Made by a program: the position numbers and the translations under genes | NCBI GenBank assembly: GCA_963921825.1 | Contig: OY997591.1 | Span: 42,801,825-42,865,824, forward strand | From: Erodium maritimum | Taxonomy: Eukaryota > Streptophyta > Magnoliopsida > Geraniales > Geraniaceae | DNA: 64,000 bases | Direction of reading: 5' to 3' | Part shown: one piece after another, positions 56,345 through 64,000 of the stretch | How positions within the stretch are numbered: position 1 is the stretch's first letter | Layout: each line of letters begins with the position of its first letter | Notes under the pieces: generated by a model | Databases searched by the model: none | What the model was told of the DNA's origin: nothing | The model's input: the letters and a program-made list of their open reading frames with translations, nothing else

Positions 56345-57552
56345 GAAGAACTATGTGGCTTTGATTCTCATGTGGATACGTAGGCGTCTTGGAGACTCAA
56401 GTCAATCATTCATTACCCGGTGCTCTTGTTTTGGTAAGAAATGGTGCTGATTTTTTCTCTTGTGAATCCAATCTTTGGTAGTTGTTTCATGGTTTTATCG
56501 TCTCTTGGTTTTCATTGATTTTCTGCTGCGAGTTGGTTTATCTCCAACCCTACCTCGAGACCCAACAGTGGTATCAGAGCCGTGCTACCTTCGGGATTCA
56601 CAAGACGGTGTTGAAAGTTTTGGTTTATGCATGTTAATTTGCCAACTTGATTGGTAACATTTTTTAAATTCTTGTTTATAGATTTAATGCATGTAAAATG
56701 AATTTTTAAAATTTGTTTCAAATCTGGAAATTTTGAAAAAAAAATGATTTTTCGGGTCTCGGGAGCGGGACTCTCGGGGAGCCGAAACCAGGACCGAACG
56801 GGGCTCCGTTAGACGGAGCTAGGCCAAGCATGACCATTGGATGATCGATATGCTAAGGCTAAACCGTTTTGTTAGTTATGAAAAGTTTGGAACCATCATG
56901 ACGAACTTGAAGATCAAATGTTTAAAAGTTTCATTTTTGTACGGTTTCGATAAACAGAGCATCAAAAAATTTCGAAACTTGGTTATTAATTAAAATCAGA
57001 AAATCACATGATGTTTGATAACATGATTGTTTGATAACACGATGTGTGATGTGATGTTGGCATGGTGCACATTATAGTCCCGAGCTCGTTTTAATTATTT
57101 ATCGCTTTTCACGGTCTGCGAGCCGTTAAAATTAGCGTGTAATTATTCTTTCAAGGTGTGGTCGTCGAACCACTTGTAATATTTATTTATTCCCGACCTG
57201 CGAGTCGTGTATTAAATTGTAATATCTTGCTCAAGACGAAGAAAGGGCGAGAAGGTCATTTGGTGACTTTTCGGGTGTTGGCATCGGCTTGGAGTCGATG
57301 GAGCTCAAGAAGCTAGTGGGAGTTAGTTTCGGGTGCTATTATGTGCACATTTATCGCTTTATGCTTGGTTTAGTTTATGCATGATTAATTCTATGTGTTG
57401 GATTAGAATTGCATGCTTAACTTTATTTATCGAGCATATCACCTCACATGCAAAGATAAAATTGGAATTTTAATCCTTGTTTGTGAGCCCTTAGAACTGT
57501 CATTACATTAGATGTAGTTGACGGATTCGAAGGAAGAATTACATTGGATGTA
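56345..57552 (+). mobile_element. Angela-like fragment: LTR end, PBS and leader
   Basis: 56345-56567 is the last 223 bp of an Angela-like LTR (ends GAGACCCAACA). Then come PBS TGGTATCAGAGC (56569-56580) and leader to 57552. The match with 12664-13675 stops after acattggatgtaa. There is no gag or pol. Both ends are abrupt junctions without TSD. Confidence 0.9.
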
Positions 57553-57648
57553 ACAATGTACAACGCCTATTGCGGCACACCAAAAATTCCTAGGCTAAGT
57601 AACAGTGAAGAAATATATGAGTAGAGTCTTCAAAAATCTCTTGACAAG

Positions 57649-59431
57649 TTTTTTTTTTTTTGATAAGCTAAAAATTTTATTGAGAAATTGTTCTATAATG
57701 CTATAAAACAAGATGTACAACGCCTTGCCTACTTCCTATCCGGGTTCAAACAAGTAAACCGGTTAGATACCGGAACAGGGGTTAGAGCTTGATTTGAAGT
57801 CGGTTCCACAAACTCCTTGTCCTTCCTACCCTCGGCGTCCTTCCCGAGCGCCAAAGCACAAAGATCAACAGCTTTATGACCAACTTTCGAGCTATAGCTC
57901 CAATTGCCCGAACTATCTTTTTTGGCAATGTTCACAATAAAATGTCCTGTTTTATCCCCTTTATCAGCAGAGGTCCTGGCTCTTGTCTGATAAACAACGA
58001 TTGGTTGCGCAATCACCTTCGAGCAACCCTTCTTTGGGCGTACACGTCCCTTTGGCTCGGCCCTAGATATCGGTTTTTCCAAGGCTTTCTTCCATGGACT
58101 TCCTTGATAATTGACTTCCATAATCGGTTCACCATCCCGAGAAAGGTTATCTTTTTCACCTAAGCCCGAGCTCACAACTAACAGGCCAATAGCATTCCCA
58201 ATACGATTAAAAACGGTAGCCAAACTTGCATCTTCACGGGCCAGCGATTGGACCTTTTCAGATGGACGTAACTCACTAGAAGATCCACCCATCGCAGGCT
58301 CAAAAACCCCTTGATGCAGGCCTGATCCTGCCAGATCAGTAACCAGACCTGCTATGCATGGGTCGGGCCCAACTTGACATAAAGGTGAGCCTAAATCAGC
58401 GTCCAGACCTCCAGGCCCGCTAGCAAGTCCACGCAATTCCACCTGAGACAGAGTCACGCCAGGAGATGATTTTGCTGCATTCGTGCTCAGCGGCGATAAT
58501 ACCAAATCTACAGATCGATTCGAAATTGGAATCCCTTTCGATGTCGACATCCCTTGAATCATGGAGTCAGCGCCAGAGACGGGTGCGACTGAAATAAGGC
58601 GTAACAGCTCACCCGCGTCCTGAGGGGACGACGACGGAATGGTCGCCGGCGGATGTCTGGGTACACTGAGAACCTCACGAGGACATTCCTGTCCCTCACC
58701 TAACGTCCGAACCGAGTCCCCGGAGCGAGTTTCCGGAGCAACACGCAAAACAGAGCATGTGCTCTATTTTCCATCTCGGATTGGTTCAGTCACCGGAGCC
58801 CTCAAACGTCGCCGCAAAAAAGCCAGGAAAAGGATGTGCCCATTCAACCTAAAACCATTAAACGTTTCTAGTGCCTGAGCAGTAGCAGAATGCGACTTAA
58901 ATCGAACGAAACCAAAAATGAAACCTTTCCTATTTGGTCTCTTCAGTAGGGATAATGACTCGATGTCGCCGAAAGAGGAGAACATGGCCCGAAATGACTC
59001 TTCTGAGGTAGCAAAAGGCATATTGCGTACATAAATCTCTGTATCACTCTCCACAAACTGAGACGAGTCCGTCGCCGGCGAGCCGCTTCTTTGTCCCTCA
59101 TCGCAGCCTCATCCAGAGCACAATTCTGGCCAGTGCTCTGTTCGACGCCTTCATGAACCTCCTAGGTGGTTGCCGGACGTTCCTTGACACAGACTCGGCC
59201 GGATCTTCTGTCCACGCCTCCGTGAACCCCTTGTTTAGTGTTGGCCGGACCAAACACCTTGACTGGGCTATCTACCTTCATGGTATTGAAGATTGAGCGG
59301 TACTCACGGTACAGAGTCAATAGGTCCGAACAAAAAGAAGTGAAGGACATAATATCACCTTCGATTTCACTGGGAGAAGATTCCGGCCAGCTGAGCGTTG
59401 AGAGCGTTTCATCCTTGGAGTTTGGCAGCAT
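57649..59431 (-). mobile_element. LINE-derived ORF1-only copy with poly(A) tail
   Basis: The minus strand runs from about 59431 to a run of 14 A (57649-57662). The tail is preceded by AATAAAA 23 bp upstream. The bases after the tail (cttgtcaagaga) and those before the 5' end (cttgttaagaaa) agree at 10 of 12 positions, a likely target-site duplication. No endonuclease or reverse transcriptase ORF2 is present between ORF1 and the tail. Confidence 0.65.
57729..59054 (-). pseudogene. RRM-containing LINE ORF1-like protein, one in-frame stop
   Basis: One frame from ATDSSQFVESDTEIYVRNMP through IRDGK, a TAG, then STCSVLRVAPETRSGDSV to CLNPDRK (57729). The N-terminal RRM has RNP2 IYVRNM and RNP1 GFIFGFVRF, with a beta-alpha-beta-beta-alpha-beta order over about 80 residues. 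A long Ser/Gly/Pro-rich region follows, then a basic segment (EPKGRVRPKKGCSKVIAQPI). RRM-bearing ORF1 proteins occur in some plant L1 LINEs (BNR type). That family link is from memory. The alternative is a retrocopy of a host RNA-binding protein gene. The true N-terminus lies in another frame (59431-59162, MLPNSKDETLSTLSWPESSP), after a frameshift. Confidence 0.6.
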
Positions 59432-59683
59432 TTTCTTAACAAGTACTACATAACATATTTGCTAATGAAATCCGACTACCCCTCGACTCCAAGAACACCT
59501 TCGAAGGAACTGAAATCTAAAAATTAGTCGTATTAACACACTGTACTTTGGAGGCCAACCCTTTACTCACAAGAATTATAGACTAAAGAGAAATGGAGAT
59601 TGTTGCATGTGAATCTAAAATATAGTAGATTTTTTTTTGTGGAGAAACAAGACTCTTTTAACCCCTATAATATAATTTGTTAC
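59432..59683. other. No gene seen
   Basis: AT-rich spacer between the LINE copy and the hAT element, no feature beyond the likely LINE TSD at its left edge. Confidence 0.4.
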
Positions 59684-59691
59684 ACTTTCAC

Positions 59692-60696
59692 TAGGAGTGT
59701 TCAAAAATAACCGGAACCGAATAAACCAACCGAAACCAACCAGAATCGGCATCAAAAAATCGAAACCGGAAAAAACCGACGAAGAACAGATTGGAAAATT
59801 TTCGAACCGCCCTTGTTTTGGTTGGAGACTGGTTTTGTATTCTGAAACTAGTGGTTAACCGCTTAGAACCAGACCGGATGTTGGGCTTCAAATCTGAAAA
59901 AGCTCTTTTCTCTTTTTTTCTTGAGCCCAATTATTATTTCAACATCAGCCTATTTACTTTTTCAGCTCCAACTCATTTCACTTAAGTAGAACTAAATGAT
60001 ATAACCCAAGTGTTTCCATATAAATACCTACACAACACTACATCATTTTTCATCATCTTGTTGTTGCCTCTCTCTCTCCTCATTGTCTCTAAGTCTATGC
60101 AACTATCATCTTAGTTCCATGTTTTGAATATTTCATCTCTATTCTCTACAACATCTCTATTATCAAGATTTTATGTTTTTATTTTATTAAAACTTTTAAA
60201 TTTAAGTATTATTTTTTTTTTTAAATCAGATGCATGTTAAAAGTTCAAAGTTCTTTTTCTCATCAGAGTCATATATGACTCATATCGATATCACGTTGAC
60301 AAGGGGATTTGAATTTCTCAGTTATAAAAACAGGTAAGGGATGGCGGAAAGAATACTCAGTGTCAACTAATATCCTCTTCATATATAGCCTTTGGGTTTC
60401 AATTGGTATTTAAAGAATTCCGAAGCATTTTGAGTATGTCGGGGTATTCGGTGAATCAGGAGCAGATGGAAACAAGGAACAGGTTGGCCCTGAGTTGAAA
60501 ATATTTGGCCCAATTAGTAGGCCCAATCAATTGGTTGGCCCGGTTTCAAACCGGTAACCAACCAAAATTTATTACGGTAAAAACCAACCGGAGTAGCATT
60601 TTACGGTTGCGGTTCCCAAAATTCACACCGGTGAAGTTTCCGGTTGGTTCATAAATTCTGTGTAATGGTCGGTTAAACCAACCATGTATACCCCTA
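59692..60696. mobile_element. Non-autonomous hAT-type DNA transposon (1005 bp)
   Basis: Exact 8-bp duplications ACTTTCAC flank it (59684-59691 and 60697-60704). Termini TAGGAGTGTTCA and, on the other strand, TAGGGGTATACA agree at 9 of 12 positions. Subterminal regions on both sides are rich in aaccgg / ccggtt motifs, typical of hAT subterminal binding sites. Inside are a TATA-like tataaata (about 60020) and a pyrimidine-rich stretch but no transposase frame. It looks like a deletion derivative retaining the 5' part of a larger element. Confidence 0.85.
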
Positions 60697-60704
60697 ACTT
60701 TCAC

Positions 60705-61600
60705 GGTCAAGGAGAATAGAGCTTAACATCCCATTAATTGTGTACCAAACTCCAAGACTCCATACCTCATAAATCAACTTCCCTTTTGTATTAGCCACAG
60801 AATATAATCTAGGGCTTTATCATCCGTGTACCCTAAAAATATTTGGTTTTCGTCCAAGTACCCTAACCAAATTTTGTGCGCATCAGTACTCAAACGAAAC
60901 ATTTTGTGTCAACTTAGTACCCTCTGTTAGTTTTCCATCCATTTTGGATGGAAAATGATCATGTGCCTAGCACATGACCCCATTTTTTTTAAAAATACCC
61001 AAAGTACCACTTTTATCCTCTTCACCACTTTCTCTCTCATAATTTATTTTTTAAAATCAGTTTTATATTTTATAAAAATTAGATTTTATTTAAAAATCAG
61101 TTTATTTTTCAAAATTCATTTTTATTTTACAAATACATTTATTATTTTTTAAAAAAATCAATTTTTAATTATAAAAATCATTTTTATTATTATAAATTCA
61201 TTTTTTTATTATTATAAATTCAGAATTATTAAGAAAATAAAACTTCTAATTTGTTTTCTTAATAAAATTCATCAATAAATTATTATAAACTCATAAAATC
61301 TGGTTTTTTTAATTCTAATCTGTTTTTTTAATAAAAGGGTTAAATACATACTATTTAATTATTTTTATTTTTCAATTTTCAGTAATTAAAAAAATATTTA
61401 AAATAAAATTTTTGTATTTAGTTTTAAAATTACATATTTAATATATATTTATATTCATTTTCATTTTCTAATAATTTTTTTAAAAAAATACATAATTATT
61501 ATATATTACATTTTTATACTTTCAGTAATTAAAGTATATATTGAAAACATAGTTTTAATTTAAAAAATTAGAAGTTGAAATATATATGCAGCAATTGAAT
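60705..61600. other. AT-rich spacer with two adjacent perfect hairpins
   Basis: No gene. 60931-60955 is a perfect inverted repeat with arms ttttccatcc / ggatggaaaa. 60960-60976 is catgtgc-cta-gcacatg. The preceding 60820-60930 (gtaccctaa repeats) looks like the end of a MITE or other dispersed repeat. 61000-61560 is low-complexity A/T sequence. Confidence 0.4.
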
Positions 61601-61852
61601 GTTCTTCGTCTCTTCATCTATTCCTCAACCTTGAACTTCCGTTCCTTGATGCCAAAGAGGATCCGGTGGACAAGCAGGTGCAATGTGCAGTGGAGAACAC
61701 GCTGGAATGAGCAAGGCGCGATGGAGAGAGGACTGGTCCGGCCACCAGAGATCTGAAGTACAGCAATTAGGCCTTCGTCTTCTCCGGCGAGCCATTTGTC
61801 TTCTCCGGCAGGACCAGCGACAATCACCCAAATCTCCCGCTTGTTGTTGAGA
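61601..61852 (-). other. Possible exon or UTR fragment, split by a copia
   Basis: A GC-richer island in AT-rich DNA. It continues on the far side of the copia as 63055-63179 (joined at AAGGG). On the minus strand both halves read as short open pieces with Gly/Arg-rich codons, and no domain is recognisable. It may be gene 5' UTR, a pseudogene or another repeat. Confidence 0.25.
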
Positions 61853-61857
61853 AAGGG

Positions 61858-62055
61858 TAAAGATGGAGAAGCAATTGTATATTTCTCATTATATCAATAG
61901 CATTTTATACATAGAAGTAATAGCTAAATTTAGGAACGTTGTGTGCTCCTATAATAGCTCAACCATGAGTCAAGTGCTCCTTTAATAGCTCAACCATGAG
62001 TCAATACAGAGATCATGGGAAGACTAAATCAATGACTAATTATTTTCTATTAACA
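61858..62055 (-). repeat. 3' LTR of the copia deletion derivative
   Basis: 198 bp. It contains two tandem copies of tgctcct-taatagctcaacc-type sequence (31-bp unit). A purine tract (minus, tttgcgggggaa) precedes it. Confidence 0.9.
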
Positions 62056-62851
62056 TTCCCCCGCAAACTGAGTGTCTTGCAAGAGAGATTCAGTTTGGCA
62101 ATTAGTTCTTCAAAACGAGTTCGAGGCAAAGGCTTGGTTAAGACGTCAGCCAATTGGTCACCGGTAGAGACAAAGGATACCCGAAGAGATCCTTGTTGCA
62201 CTTGCTCACGAACAAAGTGAAAAGCCAAAGCTATGTGTTTCATCCGGGAATGAAAAACAGGGTTTGAGCTTAGACTAGTGGCACCCATGTTGTCACAATA
62301 CAGAACCGGAATCGAACATTGTTTGTGACCAAGTTCCCTAAAAAGGTTTTGAACCCATAAGACCTCAGCCGTAGTGTCAGCAAGAGCTTTGTATTCAGCT
62401 TCAGTAGATGACCACGCAATTGATTTCTGCTTGCGGGAGCTCCAAGAAATCGGTGTTCCACCAAGATATAGTAAGTAACCAGACGTAGACACATAATCGT
62501 CCTTATCACCCGCCCAATCAGCATCAGAGAAGGCATGGAGAACCAATGAACTAGAGGTTGTAATGTTGATACCTTTGTCAACCATCCCAGCAAGATAACG
62601 TAGGAGGCGCTTTAAGGCAAGCCAATGATCTTCCGATGGCTGATGCATGTATTGGGCCAACTTGTTTACACCAAAAGCAATGTTTGGGCGTGTTAGATTT
62701 AAATACTGGAGACTTCCCACTAAGGTCCGGTAATCCGATGGAGAAGATAATGGGTTGCCGCTATTACGCCGGAGCGAGACGGAAGTAGCAATAGGAGTGG
62801 AAACCGGTTTAGCATCCAACATGCCTGCCTTTAGAAGCAAGTCCAATAGCA
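62056..62851 (-). pseudogene. Copia pol C-terminus (end of RT and RNase H)
   Basis: An uninterrupted frame of about 265 codons reads LDLLLKAGMLDAKPVSTPIA, SPSDYRTLVGSLQYLNLTRP and NIAFGVNKLAQYMHQPSEDH. RNase H follows as AFSDADWAGDKDDYVSTSGY, LGGTPISWSSRKQKSIAWSS, TEAEYKALADTTAEVLWVQN, YCDNMGATSLSSNPVFHSRM and ADVLTKPLPRTRFEEL. RNase H Asp/Glu residues are intact. The Met at its start is created at the LTR junction. No stop occurs before NVNRK. The sequence fits the Ale group. Alone it cannot drive transposition. Confidence 0.9.
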
Positions 62852-63049
62852 TAAAGATGGAGAAGCAATTGTATATTTCTCATTATATCAATAGCATATT
62901 ATACAGAGAAGTAATAGCTAAATTTAGAAACCTTGTGTGCTCCTATAATAGCTCAACCATGAGTCAAGTGCTCCTATAATAGCTCAACCATGAGTCAATA
63001 CAGAGATCATGGGAAGACTAAATCAATGACTAATTATTTTCTATTAACA
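62852..63049 (-). repeat. 5' LTR of the copia deletion derivative
   Basis: 198 bp. Its inner end abuts RT codons directly, with no PBS. Confidence 0.9.
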
Positions 63050-63179
63050 AAGGGTTTCAGAAAATCACCCAGCGAGAACCAAAACTCGCCGGACGCCCTG
63101 AGTAACAGATATGTCACCCATATCTCGGCAGCCCCGAGCTCTGTTCCTCAGATCTGGATCAGGTGAGGTGCGACAGTCA

Positions 63180-63415
63180 TGATAAAGAAAGCACATTCAG
63201 TAACAAGAACACAATTACTTGCAGAACAACTTGTTCTCTGCTTACTTGCATTGAAAATAAAAACATACTGAGGCCATTTATAGGCTTACAAAAGAAAGGA
63301 AATTAAATCCCAAATAAAGTGGAACAACCTAACAAACTTGATACTCTATCTTATCTGAGAGAGATTTATTCAACTAATTAAAGACTTATTCAAGCTAAAT
63401 ATAAGGCAGTCAACA
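63180..63415 (-). repeat. 3' LTR of a copia that runs off the window
   Basis: 236 bp on the minus strand, TGTTGACTGCC...CTTTATCA. It contains gcctataaatgg (TATA, about 63273-63284) and is preceded by purine tract agtttaagggaggaaa (63416-63431). The left-hand 5 bp (AGTCA) are the candidate TSD; the partner lies outside the window. Confidence 0.85.
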
Positions 63416-63453
63416 TTTCCTCCCTTAAACTGTATTGCAGGTTTGTAGACAGT

Positions 63454-64000
63454 TTATTGAACTCCCATTCTTCCCCCGAAGTCTTCGAATGCTTCTAACT
63501 TCAAGGGCTTCGTCATAACATCTGATAATTTCTCTTGTGAGGGACAATATAGCATCTCTATTGTTCCTTCATTTACCAAATCTCGCAGGAAATGATATCG
63601 AACATGTATATGTTTGCTCCTTCCATGCAACACCAAGTTTTTTGATAATTTGATTACCGAATTGTTATCACAGTAGATCTTCATGCCCTCTTCTTGTTTA
63701 TGACCAATAAATTATAATACTCTCCGCATCCATACTCCTTGACATGCACAATATGCAGCTGCTATAAACTCAGCTTCAGTTGTTGATAGCGTCACAATGG
63801 GCTGTTTTTTAGAAGCCCATGCAACTGCACCTCCTCCCAACATAAACACGAAATCTGATGTGCTTTTTCTGTCATTGACATCACCTGCATAATCACTATC
63901 GCAGAATCCTGTTACGTCTCCATCTTCTCCCTTTCTATAACGTATTCCGAGCTACGATGTTCCTTTGATATATCTAAGCACTCTTTTTGCAGCTAGCATA
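63454..64000 (-). pseudogene. Copia RNase H domain, cut by the window edge
   Basis: The minus strand reads LAAKRVLRYIKGTS, a stop, DGDVTGFCDSDYAGDVNDRK, STSDFVFMLGGGAVAWASKK, LSTTEAEFIAAAYCACQGVW and MRRVL, then another stop. MKIYCDNNSVIKLSKNLVLH, VRYHFLRDLVNEGTIEMLYC and LSDVMTKPLKLEAFED follow, ending at 63454. These are the Asp, Glu and CDN motifs of copia RNase H. Two nonsense codons occur in the part visible. The rest of the element lies beyond 64000. Confidence 0.88.

Larger units (their letters stand above)
61858..63049 (-). mobile_element. Copia deletion derivative: two LTRs around only the pol 3' end
   Basis: LTRs 61858-62055 and 62852-63049, 198 bp each, about 96% alike by eye, with exact TSD AAGGG (61853-61857 and 63050-63054). 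Only the end of RT and all of RNase H (62851-62056) remain. There is no PBS, gag, protease or integrase. On the minus strand the LTR is TGTTAATAG...CATCTTTA, a TG..TA rather than TG..CA terminus. Confidence 0.9.

Noticed and set aside
61618-61831. Small overlapping minus-strand ORFs as a host gene
   Set aside because: Two overlapping frames of about 70 codons in one GC island, no domain. Kept only as a possible exon or UTR fragment.
1-64000. A novel defence or biosynthetic system
   Set aside because: No cluster of cellular enzymes, regulators or transporters is visible. All sizeable frames are explained by retrotransposon or transposase-derived proteins.

Overview
This window is nuclear DNA of a flowering plant, most likely a eudicot. 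Almost every recognisable block is a transposable element: Ty3/gypsy elements of Tekay-like and Athila type, Ty1/copia elements of Tork, Angela-like and Ale-like type, LINE-derived sequence and a small hAT element. Primer sites complementary to plant initiator-Met and Asp tRNAs, telo-boxes in LTR promoters and FAR1-type MULE transposase remnants support this. I found no convincing intact host gene, no RNA gene and no CRISPR array. Species assignment is not possible by eye.

Layout. 1-1956 is a diverged Tekay-like LTR with a 58-bp minisatellite. 1975-2168, 9966-10960 and 30561-30786 are collinear minus-strand pieces of one FAR1/MULE transposase-like pseudogene, split by later insertions. A Tork copia (2169-9960) sits in its 3' part and is itself interrupted by a 3.26-kb Tekay solo LTR (6319-9577, TSD TTGTC). 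An Angela-like copia E1 (10966-27412, plus, TSD GGGAC) carries a second, oppositely oriented member E2 (14636-23093, minus) inside its gag. 27418-30335 is a gypsy-like fragment followed by a Tekay LTR, PBS and short leader. 31245-35909 is a nearly intact Ale-like copia (155-bp LTRs, TSD GTCAT). 37342-37870 is a probable LINE tail. 37871-48393 plus 56217-56344 is an Athila element (minus).

Athila's 5' LTR is interrupted by a young Tekay derivative (48394-56216, minus). This derivative has two near-identical 2.6-kb LTRs, a PBS, a PPT and an intact 497-residue Gag, but no pol: a gag-only (TR-GAG type) element. Next come an Angela LTR/leader fragment (56345-57552), an RRM-containing LINE ORF1 copy with a poly(A) tail (57649-59431), a 1-kb non-autonomous hAT element (59692-60696, 8-bp TSD ACTTTCAC), an AT-rich stretch, a copia deletion derivative (61858-63049, TSD AAGGG) and the 3' end of another copia that runs off the window (63180-64000).

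How the parts relate. The insertion order can be read from the nesting. FAR1-like locus was hit by Tork and Angela E1; Tork was hit by the Tekay solo LTR; E1 was hit by E2; Athila was hit by the Tekay gag-only element. The most interesting points are the defective elements that nevertheless moved. Both Angela copies share a deletion of the RT YVDD box, and the Tekay copy has only Gag. Their mobility implies supply of enzymes in trans. The inverted E1/E2 arrangement could also act as a long-hairpin small-RNA source.
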